From: Chaetoderma sp. LZ-2023a
Taxonomy: Eukaryota; Mollusca; Caudofoveata; Chaetodermatida; Chaetodermatidae
DNA: 64,000 nt
Direction: 5' to 3'
NCBI GenBank assembly: GCA_034401795.1
Contig: CM067367.1
Span: 52,304,019-52,368,018, forward strand
The notes below the pieces were generated by a model that worked only from the letters and a program-made list of their open reading frames with translations, was not told the origin of the DNA and did not search any database. Numbering within the stretch: the stretch's first letter is position 1; each line of letters begins with the position of its first letter. The translations under genes were made by a program, and so were the position numbers. This document shows positions 46,052 to 58,734 of this stretch, in pieces.

Positions 46052-46428
46052 GTTCTCTAGTCATGCCGGCATTCATAGTGGAAGCGTCAGTATTGCCTGT
46101 TTGGCCTATCAGCAGCAGCGTAATAGTAGGCATACGTATCAACGAATTACCAGGAAACGGTGCAAATATTCAAAATAACTCCATAATTAACTATGCGTGT
46201 AGGCCTTATATGCATGCATTCTCTACATTCGACTTCCAAACATATCCTGGTCAATTATTGCCCCAACCACCACTTCCCCCACGCACATGTATGTATACGG
46301 GTGGAAACTCAAATATGTGTTGCAATTTCCTGAACAAAGTAGCCTAGATCTACGTACAGTACAGCTAAGAAATAAAGCTTTCAAGTTTTCAAAACAAAAT
46401 AAAACGTACTGATGAATATTCTTAACAC
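45578..46428. other. No gene; holds the TA microsatellite
   Basis: Small frames only. Confidence 0.5.
45969..46049 (+). repeat. (TA)n microsatellite, about 80 bp
   Basis: Uninterrupted TA dinucleotides. Confidence 0.95.
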
Positions 46429-46819
46429 AATGGACCTTTCCAAGTTTATCCATCCATATGACGTCATAATCAACTACCCAACGTGTAGGATGACGTCATA
46501 ATCATGACGCCATGAATGATTCGAAATAGTCCGTCTTTAACGGAGACGTCCGACACGTTGTACGAGTTGTATGTCTTTACCATTCAATAAACAGTCTGTT
46601 GAATATTTTGAAACTAATTTTACTGGACGCCGTTGTTGCCATAGGCAGCAACAGCGCCCAGTCAAATTAGTTTCAAAATGCTCAACAGCTGACATGTATA
46701 GTTTTCTGGAAATTGATAGTTGATAGGGAGTTCAGAGATCGATCGATCCCAACACGGGCGTGGTGTGGGTGGAGCTTAGAGTGGGATGGGCTGGTCATAG
46801 CTAAGATTGGAAAGGTTCA
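46429..46819 (+). mobile_element. FB1 copy, subfamily a, full length
   Basis: AATGGACCTTTCC left end; right end slightly changed (GGAAAGGTTCAG). Confidence 0.85.
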
Positions 46820-46821
46820 GT

Positions 46822-46870
46822 GGATTGGAAGCCATTGCTGTCTAAGCAATGTCTTCCAATTCAATTATAT
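46822..46870. repeat. Short hairpin, GGATTGGAAG type
   Basis: ATTGGAAGCCATTGCT and AGCAATGTCTTCCAAT form a stem directly after an FB1 copy. A related stem is at 49030-49075 (ATTGGAAGACATCGC and ATATCTTCAAATCCAAT). Confidence 0.55.
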
Positions 46871-47429
46871 TGTTATCAAAATACTCACCAGAACAATTCT
46901 TACTAACTTATACGTTTCTGTTTTTGATTTGGATAGCTTATTTAGGCGCTGTGCTGTAGTTACAACGCACGGCGGTGTCAAACTTGTTTATTCCAAATAT
47001 ATTCAGAATGCAAATATTCTCCTAACTTGAACCATTATAGGCCTCTATAACTGACAGCTCTGTTTACTTTCAAACAGGTTATTTGATGGTATAGATGGGT
47101 CTCCGCATTTGTATTTCAAATTACAAAGCGCATTAGAGGCATTCCGTGAAAATGCAGATATATAATCCCAACTTTTTGGCATTTTGCGCCAAAAACTGTT
47201 ATCTTATCTGAAAAAGGATATAATACATTCTATTTCTTCAATATTTCCATAAAATAGCTCGTCGCTTATTCGTGTGACGTAAGCATGTTATGACGTGATA
47301 ATTTATGTTTTTGTTGTCTGCTGCAACCGGCACTGATTAATTAACGTTGCTTAATTCAGAGCTGCACGGTTTCAGCATATAACGGTAACTATATACATCA
47401 TTCATATCACAATAATTCATGAATCTATT
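46871..47429. other. No feature recognised
   Basis: AT-rich spacer between FB1 copies. Confidence 0.5.
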
Positions 47430-47692
47430 TATTCACTCAACCATATGACGTCATAATCAACTACGCGACGTATACGCTGACGCTATGAATGATTCGATTA
47501 AACTCGTCTTTAACACTTAATAGTCCAACACGTTGTCCGAATTGTATGGTTTTGCCATTAAACACATTGCAGCTTACCTGTATATTTTTCTGGAAATTGA
47601 AAGTCAGATCGATAGATCCCAACACGGACGAGGTGCGGGTGGAGCTTAGATAAAGATGGGCGGGGCATAGCTGAAACTGGAAAGGTCCATTA
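47430..47692 (+). mobile_element. FB1 copy with hairpin left arm deleted
   Basis: CRE arm and right arm intact, joined by GCCATTAAACACATTGCAGC; end GGAAAGGTCCATT. Confidence 0.7.
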
Positions 47693-47904
47693 TGAACACA
47701 CGATGAAAGAAATGTTCAAGACAGAAATGCCTTCCAATCATCCAACATATTTCACAGAAGGCCTTACGGTTTACTTTTGTTTTGGACACATTAAGTTATT
47801 TTTAGCTGTACTGTATATCGGCGTACGTTTGACAACCATTTCACTTGGCAGACAATACCAAGCGTCAGTCTGTAGAACACGGACGAATACTCGGCCATAG
47901 CGTA

Positions 47905-48305
47905 CCATGGATGGATCCGCGTTTAACTATGCCCCGCCCATCTCTAGCTGAGCTCCACCCACTCTGTGTCCATGTTGGAATCTATCGAACCCTGAACTCC
48001 CCGATTCGCAATTTCCCGAAGACTATACAGGTACGCTGTTGAATATTTGAACCTAATTTGACTGGGTGCTGTAGCTGCCTATAACAGCAACAGCGCTCAG
48101 TCTAATTGGTTTCCAAATATTCAAGCGAATTGTTATCAGGTAGGAAAGGCATGCAATTCGTACACATGACGGACTATTAGGCCTTAAGACTTCCTGACAG
48201 ACGTAGATACGTCATTCAATACGTATTTTAATCGTGACATCAGCCTTCCTGGGACGTATTTGATTATGACGTCATATACTTGACTGGCAGATTGGCTTCC
48301 TCTAC
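47905..48305 (-). mobile_element. FB1 copy, mixed a/b ends
   Basis: Starts ATGGATGGATCCGCG and ends GATTGGCTTCCTCTA. Contains CAGGTACGCTGTTGAA. Confidence 0.65.
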
Positions 48306-49433
48306 TCTATTCCTTTTGTGCCACAAAGATGGCGAATCCTTAAGACGGGTACAGGTGCTACATCGTTTCCCAAAAGCTATTCTATATAGTAACATATTCT
48401 TTAATGCGCTTTTAAATGGACCGTAGAGTGTCCGCTATAGAGAGGTTTTAGTGCACTTTCCGTGGCCCAGAATCGTCTATCTCCCGTATCATTTATTGCA
48501 TCTGGAATTGTGTGTACTTTATTGCACGCTGGTGATACACATGCAGACATACACCCATTGCATAGCGCTACCACGCTCTTCCCCCTTCCATACTAGGCTA
48601 AATAATCAATCGATTAGGAGTTTTTTCTATAGATTTTCTGTTATTTCCTATTGCAGAACTGCGCGAGGCTATATCCGAGCTGTCTGTTCCCGCGACAGCA
48701 GTAATTGGTTATCATGAATGGCAGTCATAATGACACCGTCTGACCGGCTTCCTCCGCAACCAGCCGCATTTTAAAATACAGGTGAGACCGGTGCGCGCTT
48801 GTATATGCGAGAGCGTGTCTACCCGTTGTTAGGTTAACGACAGGTGTACTAGACAAAGCAACTTGAAGAGTGATATGTTAGAAATTCGTTCAGAACCTAT
48901 TTCGGTATAGTGACATGTTTTGTATTGTACAGCTCGTAAATAAGTTAATTTGCTTCCAAAACAACGACAGAAACATGTAAGTTAGTACTATTTTGAACAC
49001 GACGTACGGAATGTTTTGAACATAAGTGTATTGGAAGACATCGCAGTGATATCTTCAAATCCAATTATGTTAAAAATATTCATCACTAGCCTACGTTTTA
49101 TTTTGTTTTGGAAACATGTAAAGTTATTTCTGAGCTGTATTGGATACCGTACTGTTCCGTGCGTGTTCTAATTGTTATATAGCGACAGTTTAAAGGGATG
49201 CTAATCTCATCCCAAGTGTTGTATTGTACCGATTGATTGTGGTTTATAGATTCCATATCATTCATATCCTGTCACATTACAATATCTGCATGTATCACAA
49301 TTATCTGCTTTGTAATACATGTACGGCGTAAATGTTGAACTGTGACGGACACCATTTTGTCTCCTCAAGCGATAATGGGTGATGTCATGTATGTGTCAAT
49401 GCATTACATTCTTTATTGTGTAATAATCATCTC
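48306..49433. other. No gene recognised
   Basis: Holds one GGATTGGAAG-type stem near 49030. The 88-codon frame at 48451 has no motif. Confidence 0.5.
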
Positions 49434-49525
49434 ATTAAGTATTTTGAAACTAATTTGACTGGAATTCAGCAACAACTTCCAGTCAAGTTAGGTTCAAAAT
49501 ATTCAACAGCTTATCTCTATGATTG
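49434..49525 (+). mobile_element. FB1 hairpin fragment
   Basis: Left arm to ACTGGAATTCAGC, right arm TTCCAGTCAAGTTAGG. Confidence 0.55.
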
Positions 49526-49839
49526 CGATTACACCGCATTGCCAAACAATAGATGGCGCTTCTATGACTGAGTGCCTATATCGAGGCAGACACACTAGGT
49601 TTTTTCTGATTGGTTGAAAAGTAAATCATGACAACCATCATAGTCTGTAGAAATGTATCAACACTTATCTACTGACGCCTGAATACCTTTCGTTGTCTGC
49701 ATGCTAAAAGGCTAAAATGTCAGTGATGGATATATGGGTGGCAGATTTATCACCTGAATGGGTAGCGTATGATAAGATGAGATTTCCGTTAATGTTTATT
49801 AGGGTCCCTTTAATAGAATAAGATAAATCTGAAGAGTTC

Positions 49840-50239
49840 CTGTTTATCCATCAATCATATGATGTCATAATCAACTACGTGAAGTGTAGGCTGATGTTAT
49901 AATCAATTACGTCATGAGTGGCTTAGCTAAGTTCGTCACGAACGCTTAATTGATGACGGACTAAGCGTCGTTGTACGAATTGTATTTACTATTTAATAAA
50001 CATGCTATTTAATAAACATGCTGTTGAATATTTTGAAAGTAATTTGACTTGGCGTTGTTGCTGCCGTAGGCAGCAAAGCACCCAGTCAAATTACTTTCAA
50101 AATATACAACAGCTTACCTGTAGTTTTCTGGAAGTTGATAAACATGGATTCTGGGATCAATCGATCCCAACACGGCTGAAGTGTAGGTGGAGCTTAGCTA
50201 AAGATGGGCGGGGCATAGCTAAAACTGGATTCCTCAATT
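49840..50239 (+). mobile_element. FB1 copy with private paired arm changes
   Basis: Arms TTGAAAGTAATTTGACT and AGTCAAATTACTTTCAA share a change. TATTTAATAAACATGC is tandemly duplicated before the hairpin. End GGATTCCTCAATT. Confidence 0.75.
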
Positions 50240-50302
50240 GGTGCTTTGAGTGTTATATCAAAACGTCTCAGCCACATCTCAGCGTCTGTTAAGACAGGTC
50301 CC

Positions 50303-50372
50303 TAATAACGCAGGTTACTGGGCCGGTACTGGGCCACTACCAGGCCAGTACCTGGGTTACCAGGGGTATGCC
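50303..50372. repeat. Decayed copy of the GCAGGTTACTGGG hairpin
   Basis: Begins AACGCAGGTTACTGGGCC; the distal arm matches only partly (CTGGGTTACCAGG). Confidence 0.55.
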
Positions 50373-50670
50373 ATGCTAGTTTTATCATGTGGAATCCACC
50401 ATTCTTGCTAACAGCAGACAGCAATGGCGTTCATTAGTCTCAGATGCGAATTACATTTAAACCGGTCATATGCCAATTCCGCATTAACACTTAGAAAACT
50501 ACAATCACAAATCTAAAGCTCTGGTACAACTGTGGAGGTAAGCTGTTTAATACTTTGAAACTAATAGATAGTAACAGCTTCCATAGTTTCCGAATATAAA
50601 ACCCAAAATTATCCTATTTCAGTATGTATTAATTGTATTCTTTGTGATTCTAAGGCTCCCAACGCTTGAG

Positions 50671-50890
50671 TGGCTAAGTTTGACCAAGCATATCAAAATA
50701 TGTGTCTACTGAATGTCCATTTGCGGGCCAAGAGAGGTTTATTTTTGACAATTTACCACTGGAATACCTGGCTCGCTTTTCGATCCAGTCATTCCAGTGC
50801 TAAAATTTCAAAAATTAGTCTTCTATTGAAGACCACTGCAGAGGCAGAGGCAAGTTTTAGCAGGCTTCGTCGTAAACGGGTTAAACCGAG
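50671..50890 (+). repeat. FB2 copy
   Basis: GTGGCTAAGTTTG start, stem centred near 50768, and a distal AGCAGGCTTCGTCGTAAACGGG motif shared with 61863-62098. Confidence 0.7.
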
Positions 50891-50906
50891 ACATACGAGT
50901 GCATAT

Positions 50907-51526
<620 letters not shown>

Positions 51527-51640
51527 ACATTTTCAGGCCAAAAGAAGACTATTTTTGAAAATGTAACACTGGAATTCCTGGCTAGATTCTCGAGCCAGTA
51601 ATTCCAGTGATACATTTTCAAAAATAGTCTTGTCTTGGCA
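51527..51640 (+). repeat. FB2 hairpin
   Basis: Stem AAGACTATTTTTGAAAATGTA with its complement; loop near CTAGATTCTCGAG. Confidence 0.7.
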
Positions 51641-52039
51641 ATGCATGAAAACTTATTTTGAATAATTCCCGTTGATTTACAGTGTTTGACGTGCTTTCTA
51701 GTATCCTGGTGTTCAAAGACGTTCCTTTAGCACTTGCAAAACGATATTCCACATGACTACTATGATCATCTAATGTTCTTGCATATTCTTTATATATTAA
51801 AGCAAATTTGAACTATTGGAAGTACCTGTAACTGATGGGTTGGGCGGATTAATGGCAATGATTATTGTATTTGATTGGCACATTGCAGTCTCTCACGTAA
51901 CAGAATAATAGCAACTAGAAGACACTTACTGAAGTGACTGTAAATCTGCGATGTCTGGCCATTAAGGAATAGTATAAGGCCTCTTCTTACATGATCATTG
52001 AAAACTCCTGGGCAAGTTGAGTTAATTTCTGGCAAAAAC
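51641..52039. other. No feature recognised
   Basis: Leads into the 260 bp tandem repeat. Confidence 0.5.
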
Positions 52040-52770
52040 GAAACTGGTAACTTTGACAACTAAGGAGTGACCCTGACATTGAGGTCGGATCACTCCCAAA
52101 CCATCACCATGGCATGCATGATATACCTTCAGTAAAGTTTTCCTAAAAATCAAGGAAAAAGGCCAGAAGTGTCAAATAACCGATAAATCTGCAAAGTTTG
52201 TGTGGGGGTGATATGGGTTCAAAATGTATAATTTAAAGCAATCGACGACTCTCAATCATCTTGTATGTGTAAAGGGAGGTAATCTATGCCAAATAACTAA
52301 AACTGGTATCGTGCGACTCTACTCGGTGACCTTATCCTTGAGGTTGGATCACTTCGGAACTATCACCATTGGATCCGGCATACATGATATACCTTCCGTA
52401 AAGTGTTCATGAAAATCAAGGGAAAAGCCTAAAAGTGTCAAATAACCGATGAGTTTGCAAAGTCAGGTGATGGTGGGGGTCCAACAACCAAGCATGTCAC
52501 AGAATCTAACCATCTCAATCAACTTGTATGGGTAAAGGGATGTAATCTATGCCAAAAAAACAACTGGTAATTTTGAATCCTAAGGGGTGCTCTTCCACCT
52601 GGGCCTGTGATCGAGGGTGAAAGAAACGTGAAAGGATATCACAAGGTATCTTCTAATGTGTCCATTGACCTTCTGTGATGAAGAGGAGTTTATTTCTGCC
52701 AAAAATGAACTGTTAATTTTGATGCCCAGCGATCACCCTTCAACTTGAGCATTTACCTTGCAGACTAGTC
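52040..52770 (+). repeat. Diverged tandem repeat, about 260 bp period
   Basis: AACTGGTAA-x-TTTGA starts at about 52043, 52303 and 52563, with a decayed fourth at 52708. Shared blocks include ATGATATACCTTC and GTGTCAAATAACCGAT. Confidence 0.75.
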
Positions 52771-52956
52771 AACACAAAGGTGGGTAGCTTGAAAACTATT
52801 AAAATAAAAACAATAGCATGCGATTCCAGGCTAAGTAGCAGAAGTTGACCAAGTTTGGAGTTGATCGGATGAAAACTGTAGGAGGAGATATTTGGTTTTT
52901 TAGGAAGATTAAGAAAGAAAGAGAGAAAGAAGAAGAAGAAGAAGATTGTATCGCAG

Positions 52957-53311
52957 ATTAAAGGTGCACACTCACACCAGAATGCTTAATAATAACATTG
53001 TTAAAATTGTATTCTTATACAGGATTAAATTATGTGTCTATATGTAATGAAACGAAATAAATCTTAACATATGATGAGTTCATTCCATATAAATTAATAT
53101 AATTTTTTAAGTTGCGAAATTGAAATAGAGGCTCGTGCCTCTATTTTAATTTCGCAACTTAGAAAATTATATTAATTTATATGGAATGAAATTAGCATAT
53201 GTTAAGATTTATTTCGTTTCATTACATATAGACTCACAGTTTAAGCCTCTAAAACTATATAATTTAAACAATTTTATTTTTAGTAATTTTGCTGTAAATG
53301 TGCACCTTTAA
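52957..53311. mobile_element. TTAA-flanked palindromic MITE (FB3), T2/Kolobok-like
   Basis: Left end TTAA-AGGTGCACA and right end TGTGCACCT-TTAA. The middle is a long near-perfect palindrome (about 53030-53215) that pairs TGTAATGAAACGAAATAAAT with its complement around GAGGCTCGTGCCTC. A TTAA duplication and AGG terminus fit Kolobok/T2-type non-autonomous elements as I know them; piggyBac-derived is the alternative. Confidence 0.8.
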
Positions 53312-54056
53312 CTAACATAAGATAAATTATTTTAACTAAAAGCATATGGGGTGACCAATAGACTACACCACGTGGTTCACTCCATCCATGCACAACCACG
53401 TGATCTGTTATGACGCTACTGCTACCACCCACCGTTATTAGGGAATTTTCAAATGACAAATGATATTGGATCAGATTTCAACAATACCGTGACCAAAATA
53501 AACATATAAACGTTACGCCCCACCCCACCCCACCCCACCCCACCCATCCACCCACGCCCTAAAGACGGGTCGAACAACACCGCATCCCTGTTATATGCGG
53601 CGCCAGATTCTGGGTAGAGCGTTCCTGAACTCCCTCATGCTACTAATGGATTTCAGGGCACAAACAGCGCATCAACACCCGTGCCCACGCGCGTTTCCTA
53701 CGTGACGGTGGCGCCCGTTTGCAACTTTCACCATACACGCTACAATTCCTGTAGAATGATTATTCTACTTTACGGCAACATTTCCGCTTCTCGCAATGTA
53801 CTATATACTTAATTCTCCGTTTTTGTAATCCTTGTAGTGTTATTTGAAACAAAAGTAATTTATTATTTAAACCCGGTTGCACAATGACGCCTGTGCCACA
53901 CTAAATAACTGCCGTGAAAACCTAAATCATGTTACTATTAGGGAACCGAGCATGAGAATTGTGCGCATATGCCTTCAACTCTGCTAACAGCTTTTCACCT
54001 GAATCCCATCCCGAGCTCGCTTCAGACCGATTATTCATAGGCCTATACCGTGGTAG
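53312..54056. other. No gene recognised
   Basis: Contains the CCCCA run and GC-rich patches (53570-53720). Confidence 0.5.
53519..53545 (+). repeat. (CCCCA)n microsatellite
   Basis: Five CCCCA units. Confidence 0.85.
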
Positions 54057-54140
54057 CGCAGGTTACTGGGACAGTACTGAGCCAATACCCGGCCAATACG
54101 GCCCGGTATTGGCCCAGTATGGGCCCAGTAACCTGCGTTA
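54057..54140. repeat. GC-rich hairpin, GCAGGTTACTGGG type
   Basis: CGCAGGTTACTGGG and CCCAGTAACCTGCG close a stem through GCCAATACCGGGC-like sequence. A related, decayed copy is at 50303-50372. Confidence 0.75.
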
Positions 54141-54337
54141 TCATGATAATAACCCTTTTGCAAATAGTGTTGGAGAAGATTTCAACGGTATCGTGATCAA
54201 AATAAACACCAGAGACGCTACTGCTTGCCCCACCTGACACATTTCCGGTTACCAGGTTTCCGCAGTTTCTATATTAGTTAACTCCTAACACCCAAAACCG
54301 GTCAAAACGGCTTCTACAGTATTCTTGAGAACGGTCC

Positions 54338-54456
54338 ATTTACAGACCAAAAGAAGGCTATATTTGAAAATGTAATGCTGGAATGACTGACTCGAAAATC
54401 GAGCCAGTCATTCCAGTGGTGAATTTTCAAAAGTAGTCTCCTCTCGTCCTACAAAT
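54338..54456 (+). repeat. FB2 hairpin
   Basis: Centre GACTCGAAAATCGAGCC; left arm ACCAAAAGAAGGCTA. Confidence 0.7.
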
Positions 54457-54610
54457 TGGCATTTTCTATGAGAAGACTTTGTATTTTCTTGACCAAACTC
54501 GAGGTACAACGGGTTAAAGTAACTGCTAGGAATGTGGTTGGCGCGAAAAACGTTAGGGCTATTTTCTGATCTTAGCTGTGTAAATAAACATAACTTATCT
54601 CTTTCTTCAT

Positions 54611-54906
54611 AATGGACCTTGCCACTGCACCCATCCATCAACTACATGACGTGTAGGCTGACGTCATAATAATGACGTCATGAATGATTCGATAGGGGCC
54701 GTCTTTAGCGCTTAATAATCCGACACGTTGTACGTGTATATATATCTTTACTATTTAATAAACATCCTGTCGAATATTTTGAAACTTATTTGACTGGGCG
54801 CTGTTGCTGTCATAGTTCAGAGATCGATCGATCGCAACGCGGACGTTGTGTGGGTGGATCTTAGATTGAAATCTGCAGGCATAGCTAAAAGTGGAAAAGG
54901 TCCATT
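54611..54906 (+). mobile_element. FB1 copy, subfamily a, right hairpin arm deleted
   Basis: AATGGACCTTGCCAC to GGAAAAGGTCCATT. Confidence 0.75.
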
Positions 54907-54997
54907 GACTAGCCTGGCTCTCTGGTTTAGCGCCGAGCTGGCTACTTGTAGACGGGTATTAAAGTATTCACCGACCGGTTCTGGAGTTATGACGTTT

Positions 54998-55612
54998 AAT
55001 AGACGGATCCATTTCTAGCGATATCCCGCCTATTTCTATCTAAGCTCCGCCCACTTTTGACTCGCGTTGGGATCCGATTTAAAACCTTGAAACCGGAATT
55101 CCCAGAATCTGAAATTCAAGGTAACTATACAGGTAAGCTGTTGAATATTTTGCAACTAATTTGAGTGGGGGGATATTCAGCAAAATGTTTAGTAAATTGT
55201 GAATCCATCAAAGACATACAATTCGTACATTTGCCGAACCTTTCGTGCTTCGTGTGTAATGGCGGAGAGCTCTACGTTGTTCTGATTTTGATGTCAACTA
55301 AATAGTGATGTAATTTAGCTTGACGTCACATTTTGAACGAGATAGCCTTACTATTTAATAAATATTCTGTTGAATATTTTGAAACTAATTTGACACCCAT
55401 ACGCAGCAAGAGAACCCAGTCAAATTAGTTTCAAAATATTTAAAAAAAGTGTTTTAAATAGTGTAATTCCATTAAAGACATGCAATTCGTACACTTGATG
55501 GACTATTCGACTGAGTATTTCTGTCAATTATGATTGTGACGTCAGCTTACCCATGACGTAATTGATTATTGCGTCATATACTTGATCGACCGATCGGATT
55601 CATCCATTGTTA
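54998..55612 (-). mobile_element. Compound of two FB1 subfamily b copies
   Basis: Two hairpins (about 55135-55180 and 55368-55445) with shared outer arms; outer ends GACGGATCCATTTC and GGATTCATCCATT. It looks like one copy inserted in or recombined with another. Confidence 0.6.
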
Positions 55613-55713
55613 TCTCCTTATAAGGTGTTCGTTCTTGTTCGGTCTGACTGTGCCTAGTCTGTACAATCCTGGAAAAGATATGTGAACTAGCCTACCGCCG
55701 TACTGATCCCCAC

Positions 55714-55882
55714 AGTCAAATTAGTTTCAAAATAGTCAAAAAATTACCTGTATAGTACCCTTGATATTGGGATTCTGGGAATTCAGGATTTGATTGATCC
55801 CTACACGGAGGAATCGTGGGCTGGACCTTAGCTAGAAATGGGCGGGGCATAGCTAGAAATGGACGCCTCTATTGGTTGCTCA
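55714..55882 (+). mobile_element. FB1 right half, subfamily b
   Basis: Begins in the right hairpin arm (CAGTCAAATTAG); ends GGACGCCTCTATT. Confidence 0.65.
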
Positions 55883-55996
55883 CCATTACAGGCAATTCAC
55901 CAGTGCAGGCCATCTTGTGATTCTGTAAGGTATATGGTTATGATAGCACTCGTCTTAACCCAAATCCCTGAAAAGTAAATTCTTTACGATAGGCTT

Positions 55997-56100
55997 TCTA
56001 TTGAATATTTTGAAATTGATTTGCACGGCTTCCAGTCAAATTAATTTCAAAATATTCAACAGTTTTCTTGCATGGTTGCCTTAAAACTGAGATATGGGGA
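55997..56100 (+). mobile_element. FB1 hairpin fragment
   Basis: Arms TTTTGAAATTGATTTG and CAAATTAATTTCAAAA, with a short loop CACGGCTTCCAGT. Confidence 0.55.
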
Positions 56101-57334
56101 ATTGAAGGGTGAGAAGTTTAGAGAGCCAGTTAATCGTGTGGCCCCAAATGTAGGACTAACCCGATAGCGCAGGCCACTGCCGACCATGTAAGTGATGTAA
56201 CCTGTTTTATCGGGATATGTGTCCGTTATATACATGCTTTAAGCAGAACCAACAATTAATCGGACAATGTGACAATAATTTGCTTAATTCATTGACTTTT
56301 TATGTTTTCGCTAATTGCCATGGCAGAAAAGGTGCGGATAGACAGCATCATGTGACATAGACGGGTGGTAGAATAGTTATAGGTCTACATTCAGGGGCGC
56401 CGTACCGGGAAGTTGTTGATTATTTAAAAATTAATTTGTCTAAACCGTTAAAAATATTCTACAGAAAGTCATAAAGAAATCATCTGTTCTCCGCATTATC
56501 GGTCAAAGGGTTAATATGCAGATGCCTAATGCGGGAGATAGCTTGTCAACACATCTGGTTAAAAAAAAGTGTATTGAGGTGGGGGGGGGGCCCTCGTCCC
56601 ACCCTAATCCAGGCCTTCACTTTCCGCTGCCTCTGACATCGCTTCATGTATGGCAGATGTACACAGAGCGATAGCAGAATCGCTATATAGATCAATTCCA
56701 AAACGCGACTGTTCGCGATTCCACCAGAAAACTACAAACATAGAAAACTGCGATAACTTTTGTTGTATACCTTACAAGCAGAATTGGCTGAATATTCTTA
56801 ATAAAATTTGTGAAAGTCTTAATTTACAAATACGTACACACGAATAATAATTTATTTTTAAAAATAGGTTTAAGAAGGTTTTCAAGATGGCTGACGGCAA
56901 TTGATTAACATCAAGTCGCCATACTATAATTGCCGGGTAACGCGTTCGTAGATATAGGGTGTGATAAAGCATGTGTACATTGTGGTAGGAATCCGCCGGC
57001 GAGGGACAGACCGACCGGCCGTGTATAATAACGATGCTGGATAACCAGAACATGATATATAATTTATTACCCATCCCGATTGTAAAATCACATTGTCACG
57101 CAATTGGGTGGCATATAGTGAGCGGCGCGAGACTAGTAATTGCTGCTTAAATCGCGAGCAGTTATTGCCCACTGTTTTGCACCGACCTGATCCCACACAA
57201 ACCCGCCCTTAGCGATATATCCGTGATGTGACAGATTATTTACGATATAAGGAATATTGGAACAACACATTATCAAAACATGCAAGAACGGTAACAGAAC
57301 AGTGTATTAAAGAGGGTGGCGCGTACTCCAACAG
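56101..57334. other. No gene recognised
   Basis: A G tract near 56581-56590; frames at 56650-57196 show no motif. Confidence 0.5.
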
Positions 57335-57590
57335 CGGCGGCTTGGTGTATAGTTGCTAGCACTCAGGACTACTTAACCGGAGGACCAGGTTCGCGCCTGA
57401 GCTGTGCACTATCTCGCCGTTGTTGGAAACATGGGCAATCTTCGTCACTCCTTGCCTCTCTCCACCAAGGAGTGTAAATGGGTACCGGTGTAATAGCTGG
57501 GGAAGTTACCAACAATAGACTGAAATAAAACCCGCCTAGATATGGCGTGAATGGGACCTGGAATCAGGGACTCGATAGACGCCAATCAGA
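57335..57590 (+). mobile_element. tRNA-derived SINE
   Basis: The head GGTGTATAGTTGCTAGCACT resembles an A box region, and GGTTCGCGCC at 57388-57397 matches the B box of the RNA polymerase III promoter. The body has GAGTGTAAATGGGTACCGG and GGGGAAGTT, shared with 40910-40932 and 43655-43687. No intact tRNA fold is claimed. Confidence 0.65.
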
Positions 57591-57862
57591 ACTAGTAACT
57601 TCACTTGCAACATCAATGGCCATATATTCAAAGACGAAAACCTCACCGACAGATGCTTGGATCTACCACAGAGATAATCGTTCTTCAAATGACCCCATCA
57701 CCTGGATTTGTTAGTTTATTTGACTGCAATGTACCAATACTTGCAAAAGCAGACGGACCGTTGTATGATAACTCCCACAGGTGTAACGTATATAATCGAT
57801 GTTGCTTTTCTTAAATATCCTGCATAGTCATTTGCGGGACCTTGGCAATCAGATCGTCATTG

Positions 57863-58045
57863 AATGGACCTTTACATTTTCAAAAAGCTATGCCGCGCAC
57901 ATCTCTAGCTACGCTCCGCCCACACCTCGTTCGTGTTGGGTTCGATCGATCTCTGAACTCCCTGATTATCAATTTCCAAAAAAATAAAACAGGTAAGCTG
58001 TTGAATATTTTGAAACTAATTTGACTGGGTGTGGACTATTAAGAG
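57863..58045 (-). mobile_element. FB1 left part, subfamily a
   Basis: AATGGACCTTTACA to the first hairpin arm, then broken. Contains ACAGGTAAGCTGTTG. Confidence 0.7.
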
Positions 58046-58193
58046 TTAAAGATTTGCCTTGACCCTAGCCCATTAACCCGAGTCATGTGCCCTGAAGTGA
58101 GCTCACAATACGCCCTCACGACACCTAATATAAATGTTGATATATACAGCTTTATGAGAGAGACTAAAAACTTGACACGTAGACTTAGATAGC

Positions 58194-58585
58194 GATGGAC
58201 CTTTCCATCTTAGCTATGCCCCGCCCTCATTTAGCTAAGCTTCACCCACGATCTATTGGGTCGATCCCCTCGATGCCCTGACCTTCAATTTCGTAAAAAG
58301 AAATACAGTTAACTTGTTGAATATTTTGTAACTAATTTGACTGTGTAGGCAGCAACAGCGCCCAGTCAAATTAGTTTTCGAAATATTCAACAGAATATTT
58401 ATTAAATAGTAAAGACATACAATTCGTACAACAACGCATAGTCCGTCTTCAACTATGCGTTCCTGATATACTTAGCTACGTCATTCATGACGTCATAATG
58501 ACCCCATTGGTTGTGATGTCATTCTATACGTCACGTAGTTGATTATGATGTCATATGATGGCTGGATACAGTGGAAAGGTGCATT
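58194..58585 (-). mobile_element. FB1 copy, subfamily a, full length
   Basis: Ends GATGGACCTTTCCA and TGGAAAGGTGCATT. Confidence 0.8.
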
Positions 58586-58734
58586 ACTATAAAGCTCATA
58601 GGACATTTCGAATAGTTATTGCTCTCTGACAAGCAAACATGTGCTTATATAATGTATCACGCACCCCATGCCAGCCATTGATGCCCATCATGCATTGCGT
58701 CAGCTCTAACTAAAAAGTTACCGGATATCCTTGA

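Noticed and set aside
57340-57415. Functional tRNA gene
   Set aside because: The B box is present but I cannot fold a cloverleaf with a proper acceptor stem. It fits a SINE head better.
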